From Bacteroidota bacterium (lineage in GTDB: Bacteria > Bacteroidota > Bacteroidia > UBA7662), in contig VGGT01000009.1 of the NCBI GenBank assembly GCA_016868485.1, positions 1 through 18,169 of the forward strand: a stretch of 18,169 nt of DNA, in the 5' to 3' direction. A model generated the notes under the pieces. It saw only the letters and a list, made by a program, of their open reading frames with translations, was not told where the DNA came from and ran no database searches. Positions 8,736 through 16,916 of the stretch are shown here, in pieces; position 1 is the first letter of the stretch; every line of letters starts with the position of its first letter. Made by a program: the position numbers and the translations under genes.

Positions 8736-9098
8736 ATGATACAATGGCAAACAGGTCAGGCGCCTGCTACGCCTTATTGGGCGTCGATTTTTAACTACTA
8801 TTTATCAGATGACCTAGAGGGCTATGCTGAATATGATGAAATGACGCTTCAAGCAGTGAAGAATCAGGAGGGTTTTTTAGGCTATGAGAGTTTTAAACAT
8901 GAGGGACGCGGAACCTTCATCAGCTATTGGCGAAGTGATGCTGACCTTTCAGCATGGGCAATGAATCCGCTTCACCGAGAGGCGAAGGCGCTGGGTGTAA
9001 GCAGGTGGTATCGGTATTACCACTCCCTGTTGGCGCGGGTCGAATCGCAGCGCTATCATCACAAGGTTGAACACAGCCAGACGAATGTCCAAGCCTGA
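8736..9098 (+). CDS. Antibiotic biosynthesis monooxygenase (ABM)-family protein
   Basis: A 120-residue cytosolic protein without a signal peptide. It fits the dimeric alpha/beta-barrel ABM family: an N-terminal strand PYWASIFNYYLS (residues 13-24), a helix, QEGFLGYES (44-52), GRGTFISYWRS (58-67), a W at 74, an H at 80 in the NPLHREAK segment, and a conserved RWYRYYHSLLARVE ending (90-103). ISYW followed by W and H, then W-Y-x-x-Y, is the pattern of the short uncharacterised ABM proteins common in proteobacteria and Bacteroidota. Known members are oxygenases needing no cofactor or heme-degrading enzymes, but most small homologues have no known substrate, and this one lacks evidence for either. 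It has 99 bp to the next gene and may be a single transcription unit. The ATG at 8736 is the only start that gives the full domain. Confidence 0.85.
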   Translation: MIQWQTGQAPATPYWASIFNYYLSDDLEGYAEYDEMTLQAVKNQEGFLGYESFKHEGRGTFISYWRSDADLSAWAMNPLHREAKALGVSRWYRYYHSLLARVESQRYHHKVEHSQTNVQA

Positions 9099-9197
9099 TC
9101 GTACTAAACGGGTCCTATTCCGCATCAATAACCTGGGAAAACACAATTGCACGAGGAATATCACGATATTTGCGTCAGAATTTAAATATTTTATGTT

Positions 9198-10121
9198 ATG
9201 AGCTTATTGGTTGTTGGTACGGTTGCATTTGATTCGATTGAAACGCCATTTGGTAAAGCTGAGCGAATAGTAGGGGGGGCGGCGACCTATGCTTCATTGG
9301 CGGCATCGTTCCTCACTAAGCCGGTGCACATGGTTTCTGTGGTGGGAAGCGACTTCCCTGAGACGCAGTTGGCCGCGTTCAGGGCCCGTGGTATGGACAC
9401 GAGTGGAATTCTGGTGAAAGAGGGGGAAGATTCCTTTTTTTGGTCGGGCCGCTACCATATGGATATGAACAGCCGCGATACCCTTGAAACGAGACTCAAC
9501 GTATTGGCCGACTTTGACCCTCAGATTCCAGATTCTTGTCAGAATCCCGACTTCCTCTTGTTGGGCAACCTTACGCCCGCCATACAACATGCCGTCATGG
9601 ATCGCATCGAGAAGCGCCCGCGATTGGTCGTGCTCGACACCATGAATTTTTGGATGACGACGGCATTGGAGGATCTCAAACGCACGTTCCCCCGAATCGA
9701 TGTGCTCACGATCAACGAAGAAGAGGCCAGAATGCTGTCGAATGAATACTCACTGGTTAAGGCGGCTAAAAGCATTTTAGAAATGGGGCCGAAATACCTC
9801 ATCATCAAGAAAGGCGAACACGGGGCGCTCTTGTTCAATAAGCATGAGGTATTTTACGCACCTGCTTTGCCCTTAGAAGATGTTTTCGACCCAACAGGAG
9901 CTGGCGACACATTCGCCGGTGGGTTCATTGGTTATCTGGCCAAATCGCGCGACATTTCCTTTGAAAGCATGAAGCGGGCCCTCATTTATGGTTCGGCCAT
10001 GGCCTCATTCTGTGTGGAACGATTCGGAATTGAGCGCTTGGAAAATTTATCGCGAGAGGACCTCGACGCGCGTTTGCAGCTGTTTATTGACCTGGTTCAA
10101 TTTGATATTGCCTTAGATTAA
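9198..10121 (+). CDS. PfkB-family carbohydrate or nucleoside kinase
   Basis: A 307-residue cytosolic kinase of the ribokinase/PfkB superfamily, which transfers phosphate from ATP to a sugar or nucleoside hydroxyl. The N-terminus LLVVGTVAFDSIETPFG holds the substrate-side Asp (D12), and the first PfkB signature region is VGGAATYASLAASFL (residues 25-39). The C-terminal signature DPTGAGDTFAGGFIGYLA starts at residue 231, with the anion hole GAG (234-236) and the catalytic base D237. IIKKGEHGALLF (about 207-218) matches the usual strand before the ATP site. Length is normal for the family (about 300). The substrate cannot be read from sequence; ribose, fructose, adenosine and other sugars are all possible. 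Its neighbours, an ABM protein and a convergent alkB, give no pathway hint. Confidence 0.93.
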   Translation: MSLLVVGTVAFDSIETPFGKAERIVGGAATYASLAASFLTKPVHMVSVVGSDFPETQLAAFRARGMDTSGILVKEGEDSFFWSGRYHMDMNSRDTLETRLNVLADFDPQIPDSCQNPDFLLLGNLTPAIQHAVMDRIEKRPRLVVLDTMNFWMTTALEDLKRTFPRIDVLTINEEEARMLSNEYSLVKAAKSILEMGPKYLIIKKGEHGALLFNKHEVFYAPALPLEDVFDPTGAGDTFAGGFIGYLAKSRDISFESMKRALIYGSAMASFCVERFGIERLENLSREDLDARLQLFIDLVQFDIALD

Positions 10122-10181
10122 TGCAGCCTACAACAGATCGACCGAAAACGGATGCATCGTTAAGCGCCTACTGCCTCATGA

Positions 10182-11195
10182 CTACCCTGAATTTTTCGGG
10201 ATTCGGGGGTGCAAAAGCCTGAACCAGAGTGGGGGAAATAGGGCTGGGATCAAGAGGGCCGCATAACCGCCGGGCAAAACCGGGACGTCCTCCATGCTCC
10301 TTAGTCGGTAGTAGGGGCGTGCGCCGTGCACGTGGTGGTCGCTGTGTCGGCTCAAATCATACAACAGAAATCGGCTAAACCAGGTATCGCTTTGCCAAGA
10401 AGTGCGGTAAGCCACCCGGGCATCATCGGGTCGCACCAGGCCATAATGTTCCAGATAATTGGTGTACTCCAAAAGGACATTCGCGGTAAGAGCCGACAAA
10501 AGCCATGCGGCGGCAGCCAACCAGCCCAAGGCCCACGCACACAGGGCGAGTAGGACAACGAACACGACAATTTGCCGCACCACGTAGTTGTATAACCCAT
10601 ACGGAAGGCGCCCTTGCTTGCGGGCCGCCTCCGCCTCAAGCTGCACGGCCTCTGAGAGTTGCCCCCACAGGCTCCTCAACAAAAAGACATAAAAACCCTC
10701 CCCGTAACGCGCTGTCGCATGATCACGACGTGTGCCCACATAGCGGTGGTGTACCCTTAGGTGATCGACGAAGAAATACGGATTGGCTTGCAGCAAGAGC
10801 AGAAAATTGCCAGCGGCTACCGAACTGCGGTCGGGGCGATGGATAAACTCGTGCGCGGCAACGATCGACACGGTACCCCCGTGGAATCCGGCCGACAATG
10901 CAGCAAGCACCAGATGCCACCCCTGTACGGTGCCGGTGGCTGCCGCCCACAGCAGGGAACCCAGCACAAGTAAGGTGGCCGGAAGCGATAACCAGAGGAT
11001 CAGCTTGGGAATGTCCGAATCAGGCGACTCCTCGTTGCTCCTTGATTGCGGCAGCAGCCACTCAGCGAGGCCGAGGAATACCACCACAAAGACCAAATTG
11101 AGGGCGGCCCACCGACCACCCAAGCTGAAGCCCACCAAGCAGAGTAAGGTTGGTACATATGCGAAAAAGTAGGAGAGGCTTCGGGAATGCGACAT
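10182..11195 (-). CDS. alkB: AlkB-type alkane 1-monooxygenase (membrane di-iron hydroxylase)
   Basis: A 337-residue polytopic inner-membrane protein with about six hydrophobic segments. It carries the histidine boxes of the AlkB/fatty-acid desaturase superfamily: HEFIH (115-119), HLRVHH (145-150) followed by RRDHATARYGEGF as in the AlkB EHxxGHH...P-A-S-A-R-x-G-E region, the AlkB-diagnostic NYLEHYGL (246-253), and SRHSDHH (282-288). The ending VLPGGYAALLIPALFPPLWF also matches AlkB. Characterised members insert one oxygen at the terminal carbon of medium-chain n-alkanes, using electrons from rubredoxin and a rubredoxin reductase. It is shorter than the roughly 400-residue Pseudomonas enzyme. 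No rubredoxin gene is visible nearby, so substrate and electron donor are open. It is last in a run of minus-strand genes, with a 23-bp repeat array in its 160-bp upstream gap. The ATG at 11195 is the natural start. Confidence 0.88.
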   Translation of the reverse strand: MSHSRSLSYFFAYVPTLLCLVGFSLGGRWAALNLVFVVVFLGLAEWLLPQSRSNEESPDSDIPKLILWLSLPATLLVLGSLLWAAATGTVQGWHLVLAALSAGFHGGTVSIVAAHEFIHRPDRSSVAAGNFLLLLQANPYFFVDHLRVHHRYVGTRRDHATARYGEGFYVFLLRSLWGQLSEAVQLEAEAARKQGRLPYGLYNYVVRQIVVFVVLLALCAWALGWLAAAAWLLSALTANVLLEYTNYLEHYGLVRPDDARVAYRTSWQSDTWFSRFLLYDLSRHSDHHVHGARPYYRLRSMEDVPVLPGGYAALLIPALFPPLWFRLLHPRIPKNSG

Positions 11196-11237
11196 AAGGG
11201 TCGGTATTATTTTTCAACCGCTCTGTACTTCAAGTGG

Positions 11238-11329
11238 CTAGATCAAATAACTTCTGTTCGGTAGATCAAATAACTTCTGTACGGTAGATCAAATAACTTC
11301 TGTACGGTAGATCAAATAACTTCTGTACG
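11238..11329. repeat. 23-bp tandem repeat, four copies, upstream of alkB
   Basis: Four head-to-tail 23-bp units lie at 11238-11260, 11261-11283, 11284-11306 and 11307-11329. Copies 2, 3 and 4 are identical; copy 1 differs at its second base and at one base near its end. The + strand core is TAGATCAAATAACTTCTGT. A decayed partial copy may continue from 11330. The array lies 43 bp upstream of the alkB ATG (- strand) and 26 bp downstream of the dehydrogenase stop. A 23-bp period is close to two helical turns. The near-perfect identity points to recent slippage; a role as repeated operator sites is possible but unproven. Confidence 0.97.
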
Positions 11330-11355
11330 GTGGAGCAAGAATAGGATTCGTAAAA

Positions 11356-12327
11356 TTAACCTTCTAAAATACGAAAGAAATCCGATATTTTATTTGACAG
11401 CACCTCTGATATGGCCTGATAGGATTCGATCGACCAGCCCGCTGTGTGCGGACTCAAAACAACATTGGGAAGCGCAAACAAGCGGTTCATCAGCGATAGA
11501 TCCCATTTTAGGGGATCCTCAACAGGCAATACATCCAAACAAGCCCCCCCCAGTTGACCCGATTCCAGGGCAGAAACGGCATCCGCCAACACGACGACCT
11601 CGCCACGCGAAGCATTCACCAAGATAGGCTTCCTCAGGCAATGCTGCAAAAAGTCGGCGTCGATCCAAGCACGCGTTTCCGAAGTTAAAGGAACATGTAA
11701 ACTGATGATATCGGCTTGTTGGCACAGAGGTTCCAAGGCACACGCGCTGATTGCGGGGGTAGAAAAACCATGTACATATTTGTCGTAGGCCAAAACCCGA
11801 CAGCCCAAATGGGCCAGCAAGGCAGCCGTTGCCGATCCATTGTTGCCGTAGCCAATAATCCCAGCGGTCATCCCCCTCAATTGCCGGCCCCTATTGCCCA
11901 CCCTATCCCATAAGCCCGTACGAACCTGGGCATCCGATTGGGGAATCCTGTTGAGTAGACCGAGCAACATTCCCACCACATGTTCGGCCACTGCGGTGCG
12001 ATTCCCCTCCCCGGCATGCAATAAGGTAATGCCCTGAGCCATGGCCGCTGACTGCTCGATGTTGTCGAGCCCCGCCCCCGCCCGGGCGATCAATTTGAGT
12101 CGCGGCAGCCCCTGAAGACACTCCGCATCCAATCTGATTTTACTGCGCATCAACAGACCATCGAAGGCAAACAACTGAGCAAAGACCTCAGAGGGCGATA
12201 AATCGGGCCTGTAAACGCATTCCAAAGACGGAATAAGGCGAAGTTTGTCGAACAAAACAGGATGAACATCATCCACCACCAAGAGCCGGAAGCCATCGTT
12301 TTTCGTGGAACTGTTCGCGCAAGGCAT
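11356..12327 (-). CDS. D-isomer-specific 2-hydroxyacid dehydrogenase (phosphoglycerate dehydrogenase-like)
   Basis: A 323-residue cytosolic NAD-dependent oxidoreductase that interconverts a 2-hydroxyacid and a 2-oxoacid. The Rossmann motif is AGIIGYGNNGSA (GxGxxG at 159-164), with an acidic residue after strand two (D182 in LAYDKYV), which favours NAD over NADP. The catalytic triad is intact: R241 in NASRGEVV, E270 in LPVEDP and H294 in SPHTAGWS. RAGAGLDNI (82-90) is the usual substrate-loop segment. It resembles the short, single-domain phosphoglycerate dehydrogenases (SerA) of Bacteroidota, lacking any C-terminal ACT domain, but no serC or serB is present here, so a serine-pathway role is only a possibility. 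It lies 85 bp downstream of rsmA on the same strand. The ATG at 12327 puts about 13 extra residues before the first strand (RLLVVDD). Confidence 0.9.
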   Translation of the reverse strand: MPCANSSTKNDGFRLLVVDDVHPVLFDKLRLIPSLECVYRPDLSPSEVFAQLFAFDGLLMRSKIRLDAECLQGLPRLKLIARAGAGLDNIEQSAAMAQGITLLHAGEGNRTAVAEHVVGMLLGLLNRIPQSDAQVRTGLWDRVGNRGRQLRGMTAGIIGYGNNGSATAALLAHLGCRVLAYDKYVHGFSTPAISACALEPLCQQADIISLHVPLTSETRAWIDADFLQHCLRKPILVNASRGEVVVLADAVSALESGQLGGACLDVLPVEDPLKWDLSLMNRLFALPNVVLSPHTAGWSIESYQAISEVLSNKISDFFRILEG

Positions 12328-12412
12328 AGCCGTGGTTATTTACTCTGGTTAGTTATCCAAAGAAAAAATCGATGCGGTTTTCAAGAACATGAGTTTTCTA
12401 ACGCACAAAAGT

Positions 12413-13432
12413 CTAAATATTATCGGATGAATCCTGAATAAACTGGGCCAGGTCGCGGGCAAGTGCCACAAACAGATCGACTGATAATTGCTCCGCGCGC
12501 AGATCCATGAGCCGAAGTGCATCGGGGTAATCGACAGGCAATACGGTTTTCAAAGCGTTGCCTAACCGCTTTCGTCTTTGGTTGAATCCGGCCTTCACCA
12601 GGCGGCGAAGCAGTGACTCATCGCAATCGGCCGGTTGAGGGAGGCGTTGCAGGCGAATGACGCCCGACTTCACCTTAGGAGGCGGATTGAAAACTCCTTC
12701 GTTCACCGTAAACAAGTACTCTGCCTGGTAGTAGGCCTGCGTAAGCACACTCAAAATACCGTAGGTTTTATTACCCGGTGGCGCACAGATGCGCTGGGCC
12801 ACTTCGCGCTGAAACATGCCGCACATTTCAGGAATGTATTGCTTTTGTTCGAGCACCCTAAACAGAATCTGGCTGCTGATGTGGTAAGGAAAATTACCGA
12901 CTACCCCTATTTGGGGTGCAGTGGGCACCTCGGTAGATGCGCCGATAAGGTCTTTCACAGCCCCAAGTCGCGATCGCTCGGGCAATTCTTCCTGCGCAGG
13001 TGCCCGATGATTGGCCGAATCGCCGCCCGATGGCCCAAGGCTCCGAAGCATGCTCCCTAAATCCAGCCGAAGAAAATCGCCCAGAATAGCGGCTGGGTTA
13101 ACCTGCAAATGATGGATGAGGTGCGCGATCGATTGTTCGTCGACCTCCGAAAGCCACAATCGATGAGGTAAATCGAGCAAGTGCCGTGTGAGGATGCCCG
13201 TTCCCGCCCCCACCTCAATGAGGTGCGTATAAGCACCAAAGCCCGTTAACCCAGCTGCAATACGGGCAGCTGTTCCCGAATCGGTCAGAAAATGTTGGCC
13301 CAGATGCTTTTTGGGCCGAACATAGTGGACCGACACAGCCCGACTGCCATCCGCAGAATGACGCCCTGGGCGGGACTTGGTGGATGAGCGACTCCTGCGG
13401 TTTGAACGGTTATACTCTGAAAGATTATTCAA
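12413..13432 (-). CDS. rsmA: 16S rRNA (adenine-1518/1519-N6) dimethyltransferase RsmA/KsgA
   Basis: RsmA dimethylates two adjacent adenines near the 3' end of 16S rRNA, using S-adenosylmethionine, late in 30S assembly. Visible motifs are PKKHLGQHFLTD (40-51), the SAM-binding loop IEVGAGTGILT (72-82), the acidic ribose-binding strand SEVDEQ (95-100), GDFLRLDL (118-125), the catalytic motif NFPYHIS (180-186, the N-x-P-Y type), and FNPPPKVKSGVIRL (248-261). The 339 residues exceed the usual 260-280. The excess comes from a basic Ser/Arg-rich N-terminal extension (about residues 1-38; a GTG at 13336 is an alternative start) and an insert of about 45 residues between GDFLRLDL and NFPYHIS. It starts 27 bp downstream of the efflux pump gene and is probably co-transcribed with it. 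Confidence 0.95.
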   Translation of the reverse strand: MNNLSEYNRSNRRSRSSTKSRPGRHSADGSRAVSVHYVRPKKHLGQHFLTDSGTAARIAAGLTGFGAYTHLIEVGAGTGILTRHLLDLPHRLWLSEVDEQSIAHLIHHLQVNPAAILGDFLRLDLGSMLRSLGPSGGDSANHRAPAQEELPERSRLGAVKDLIGASTEVPTAPQIGVVGNFPYHISSQILFRVLEQKQYIPEMCGMFQREVAQRICAPPGNKTYGILSVLTQAYYQAEYLFTVNEGVFNPPPKVKSGVIRLQRLPQPADCDESLLRRLVKAGFNQRRKRLGNALKTVLPVDYPDALRLMDLRAEQLSVDLFVALARDLAQFIQDSSDNI

Positions 13433-13459
13433 GGCAGCGCAAAATAGGAGTTATCCCTT

Positions 13460-16400
13460 TCAGGCGGGCAGCCCTTCCACCGTCGACCTCGCTTTTTCAA
13501 CGCCAAAAGTTGCCCTTTCGAGTTTGCGCATGAGAAAGCGGCGACGAATCTGGTTCCTGTGTGTTATGTAATACAACACCGGCACAAAAACCAGGGTAAG
13601 AAAAGTAGCGAAGCTGAGCCCGAAAATGATGGTCCAGCTCAGTGGACCAAAAAAGGCGACACTATCACCCCCCAAATAGATACCGGGGTTTAACTCAGAG
13701 AGGAGTTTACCAAAGTCCATGTTGAGACCCACCGCCAGAGGAACGAGTCCCAATACCGTCGAAAATGCGGTGAGCAAGACCGGCGCCATTCGAATTTTAC
13801 CCGCTTCAATGATGGCTTCCCGAACACTGATTCGCCCATCTTTTAGGAGCAGATCCGTAAACTCCACCATCAAAATACCGTTTTTCACCACAATCCCGGC
13901 CAAAGCCACGAGCCCAATACCCGACATCACCACCGACATATTCATGCCTGTGGCCACAAAGCCCAACAATACCCCGATGATGCTGAGTACGATACCACTC
14001 ATAATGATCAAGGTTTTGTTGAGTGAATTGAATTGAAGCACCAAAATCAGAAATATGAGTCCAATGCTGATGAGGAGGGAGCGCGATAAAAACGCGGCCG
14101 CCTCTGCCTGCTCCTCTTGTTCGCCCGTGAGTACCACCGAATAGCCTTCAGGGGCCGGGAATCCTTCGAGCGCCTCGGTAATCTCAGCCACCACTTCATT
14201 AGCGGTATAGCCACTGAGCACGTTGGAGCTGATCGTGACTACGCGCTTCTCGTTCTTGCGGCGAATGGAACCGTAGCTGTTGCCATACTCAAGGGTGGCA
14301 ACCGACGATAACGGGATTTGCCGGATGGCCCCACCGCTGTTCATATCACGGAAGGTGATCCGCGCATTGATCAGGCGATCGGCCTGACTCCGACTCATGG
14401 CATCGTAGCGCAATTGAATCGGGATTTCGTCATTGCCCACACGCAACTGGCTAACCTCCTTGCCAAAAACCGCTGCCCGAATCTCAGAGCCGATTTGGGC
14501 CGTACTGATTCCCTCACGCTGTGCACGCTCCCGGTCAACCTTGATGGTCATCACCGGTTTGTTGAGTTCCAAATTACTCTTCAATTCCTCAACCCCTGCA
14601 ATATCCAGCGAATCGAGATACTTCTTAAGTTGTACAGAGGTTGCAGCCAGAATACGGAAATCGTCGCCTGCAATTTCAATGTTGATCGGCTTGCCCGTTG
14701 GAGGCCCCCCACGCTCTTGGTCGACCGACACCTCCAGGCCAGGGAGGTCGCGCACGGCCAAGCGAATCGAATCGAGAAGCGGTTTGGTGGATACACCGTT
14801 GCGCCGAGCGTATTCGACCATGGCTACCGTCACTTTGGCCTTGTTGGTGGCAGCAGCCTGTTCACCGGCCATCGGATCACCCGCGCCAACGGTCACATTC
14901 GCGATCACCGACTCCACCAAGGGATTATTCTGGCCCAGAACACGAGCCACTTTGGCCTCAACCACCTGTGTGAGCGAATCGGTGTAGCGCTGATCGGATC
15001 CCACCGGTGTACTCAAATAAACGTACACAAAATTGGGGTCACCGCTGGGGAAAAAATCCACCTTCAACCGGCCGTTTTTGGCCGCCCATCCCGTAATGAA
15101 CAGGGTGATGGGCAGCAGAAGCGCCATCCCAACGGCGATTTTTATGGGGTTACGACCTTTCAGGCAAATGCGTAAAAAGCGGTCGTAGGCCAATTGAACA
15201 GTGGGCCAAAGCCGCTCCTGGAAACCCATAATGAGCGGCGTAAAGACATAGCGATTGGTCCATAGCAACAAGGCTACCACAATCAGGAAATTAGCAAGGC
15301 CCGGCGACCCCATGAGGTGCCCTATGATCCCAGCGATAACCAATGCGCCCGAAACCAGATACAGCGATTTGTTGCGCCGCTTCAGCTGGGCGGGACTCGG
15401 ATCACGAACTTCAGGCTTCATGAATTGAACCGCGAAGGCGGGATTAATGAGATAGGCCACAATCAACGACGCACTCAGGGTTAGAATCAGGGTGATGGGC
15501 AGGAAGAACATGAACTTGCCGACAACTCCGTTCCAAAATGCTAAGGGCAAGAAGGGAGCGATGGTGGTGAGGGTGCCCGCCAACACGGGCATAAAGACCT
15601 CGCCCGCTGCCTCCTTCGCCGCCTTGTCGATCCGTTTTTTGCCGTTGGCGAACAATCGGTGGGTATTCTCAATCACAACAATGGCGTCGTCGACCACAAC
15701 GCCTAGGGCCATGAGGAGGGCAAACAACACGATCATGTTCATGGTGAAGTCGATGCCTGGCATAATCAGAAACGCCAAAAAGCTGGATAGGGGCACAGAT
15801 AGGCCAACAAACATGGCGTTTGTGGTGCCCATGAAAAACATCAAGACCAAGGTCACCAACAAGAAACCAATGATGATGGTGTTGGTGAGGTCGTGCACAG
15901 TGGTCCGCGTAGGGGTGCTTTGGTCGCCTGTTATGGTGATCTTCAACTCATCGGGGAATCTTTTTTTCGCCTCTTCAAGTCGGGCGTTGATTTCATCGGA
16001 AGTGGATATGAGGTTTTCCCCGGAGCGTTTGATTACATTGAGCGTGAGAACCGGCTGACCATTGAGGCGGGCAAACGATTCTTGTTCTTTGTAGCCGTCG
16101 ATGATTACGGCAATATCCCGTAAATAGACCCCGGCACCCGACATGGAGGTCACATAGATGCCTCCGATTTCGTCGGCCCGTTCAAATTCACCATCAACGC
16201 GAATAGAACGCTTCATTTGCCCCGTGTTGATGGCGCCCCCCGAAATGGTCATGTTTTCAAACCGAATGGCACGTTCGATATCGTCCATCGTGAGTTTGGC
16301 CGCCTGCATCTTAAACATGTCCACATCCACTTGCACTTCCCGGTCGAGGACCCCCACAAGGTCCACCCGGTTCACGGTCTTTACGCCCTCAATGAGGTCT

Positions 16401-16909
16401 TGTATTTCCTCAGCATAGGTTTTCAGTCGGCTCAACTCAAGGTTTCCCGACACATTTACATTCATAACCGGAATTTCCGATAAATCAACATCGATCACAT
16501 TGGGGTCGGCCGGAAGGTCTGTGGGCAAATCAGGACGTGCTTTATCGACGGCATCTTTGACCTTTTGTTTGGCTTCAGCAATGTCTACTTCGGTGCCAAA
16601 CTCCACCACCACGCTCGAAAAGTCTTGAATCGAGTTTGACGTCAGTTTTTTGATGCCTGTTATGCCCTTAATTTGTTTTTCCAGGGGCCTGGTTACCAAA
16701 TTCTCCATGTCGGCAGGAGAGGTTCCAGGATAAACGGTGCTCACATAGAGGGTTGGAATCACGATTTCGGGGAATTGCTCCTTTGGGATGCTTTCATAGG
16801 TCGTAACCCCCGCGAAAATCAGGATGGCTGTGATGATGAAAATGGTGAAGCGGTTGTCGATCGCCCAATTGCTCGGGCCGAACCCCTTGGATTTATCTTC
16901 TGAAGTCAT
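13460..16909 (-). CDS. RND efflux transporter inner-membrane permease (AcrB/HAE-like)
   Basis: A 1149-residue proton-driven pump that exports hydrophobic or amphiphilic compounds across both membranes with an adaptor and an outer-membrane factor. The ATG at 16909 gives a normal RND start (ten or so residues before NRFTIFIITAILIFAGV) and lies 7 bp after the adaptor stop; an ATG at 16972 would overlap the adaptor by 56 bp and is unlikely. Two RND halves are visible. The proton relay is intact: GVVVDDAIVVIENTHR in TM4 (D407, D408) and ALAGIVVKNGILMVEF in TM10 (K1009). Intact D407/D408/K fits the multidrug (HAE) type better than a heavy-metal pump. Two extra hydrophobic segments lie between the halves (about 515-552), which explains the length above the roughly 1050 of AcrB. 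The substrate is unknown. Confidence 0.95.
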   Translation of the reverse strand: MTSEDKSKGFGPSNWAIDNRFTIFIITAILIFAGVTTYESIPKEQFPEIVIPTLYVSTVYPGTSPADMENLVTRPLEKQIKGITGIKKLTSNSIQDFSSVVVEFGTEVDIAEAKQKVKDAVDKARPDLPTDLPADPNVIDVDLSEIPVMNVNVSGNLELSRLKTYAEEIQDLIEGVKTVNRVDLVGVLDREVQVDVDMFKMQAAKLTMDDIERAIRFENMTISGGAINTGQMKRSIRVDGEFERADEIGGIYVTSMSGAGVYLRDIAVIIDGYKEQESFARLNGQPVLTLNVIKRSGENLISTSDEINARLEEAKKRFPDELKITITGDQSTPTRTTVHDLTNTIIIGFLLVTLVLMFFMGTTNAMFVGLSVPLSSFLAFLIMPGIDFTMNMIVLFALLMALGVVVDDAIVVIENTHRLFANGKKRIDKAAKEAAGEVFMPVLAGTLTTIAPFLPLAFWNGVVGKFMFFLPITLILTLSASLIVAYLINPAFAVQFMKPEVRDPSPAQLKRRNKSLYLVSGALVIAGIIGHLMGSPGLANFLIVVALLLWTNRYVFTPLIMGFQERLWPTVQLAYDRFLRICLKGRNPIKIAVGMALLLPITLFITGWAAKNGRLKVDFFPSGDPNFVYVYLSTPVGSDQRYTDSLTQVVEAKVARVLGQNNPLVESVIANVTVGAGDPMAGEQAAATNKAKVTVAMVEYARRNGVSTKPLLDSIRLAVRDLPGLEVSVDQERGGPPTGKPINIEIAGDDFRILAATSVQLKKYLDSLDIAGVEELKSNLELNKPVMTIKVDRERAQREGISTAQIGSEIRAAVFGKEVSQLRVGNDEIPIQLRYDAMSRSQADRLINARITFRDMNSGGAIRQIPLSSVATLEYGNSYGSIRRKNEKRVVTISSNVLSGYTANEVVAEITEALEGFPAPEGYSVVLTGEQEEQAEAAAFLSRSLLISIGLIFLILVLQFNSLNKTLIIMSGIVLSIIGVLLGFVATGMNMSVVMSGIGLVALAGIVVKNGILMVEFTDLLLKDGRISVREAIIEAGKIRMAPVLLTAFSTVLGLVPLAVGLNMDFGKLLSELNPGIYLGGDSVAFFGPLSWTIIFGLSFATFLTLVFVPVLYYITHRNQIRRRFLMRKLERATFGVEKARSTVEGLPA

Positions 16910-16916
16910 GGCGCGC

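Noticed and set aside
8554..8739. 61-codon open frame before the ABM gene
   Set aside because: No recognisable domain, signal peptide or membrane segment, and it overlaps the better-supported ATG at 8736.
9146..9175. TTG and GATATTTG boxes before the PfkB gene
   Set aside because: Only part of the TAnnTTTG box matches and the spacing of about 15 bp is too short; could be chance in AT-rich DNA.
10122..10181. Bidirectional terminator between the convergent PfkB kinase and alkB genes
   Set aside because: The best palindrome is the 8-base GATGCATC at 10151-10158, with no loop and no T-run, so there is no credible hairpin terminator.
11238..11329. CRISPR array
   Set aside because: The 23-bp units are directly adjacent with no spacers between them, so this is a plain tandem repeat.
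12342..12400. Possible Bacteroidota promoter (TTG and a TTTCTTTG box, - strand) before the 2-hydroxyacid dehydrogenase
   Set aside because: The TTG-to-box spacing is about 16 bp, slightly short for the TTG/TAnnTTTG consensus, and the box has T in place of A at its second base; too weak to annotate.
14318..15175. Long + strand open frame (285 codons) opposite the RND pump gene
   Set aside because: The minus-strand protein here is an unmistakable RND permease; the + strand translation has no family features and is a shadow frame.
15492..16058. 188-codon + strand open frame inside the pump gene
   Set aside because: Antisense to conserved RND sequence including the TM4 Asp pair; the translation is basic and low in family-like pattern.
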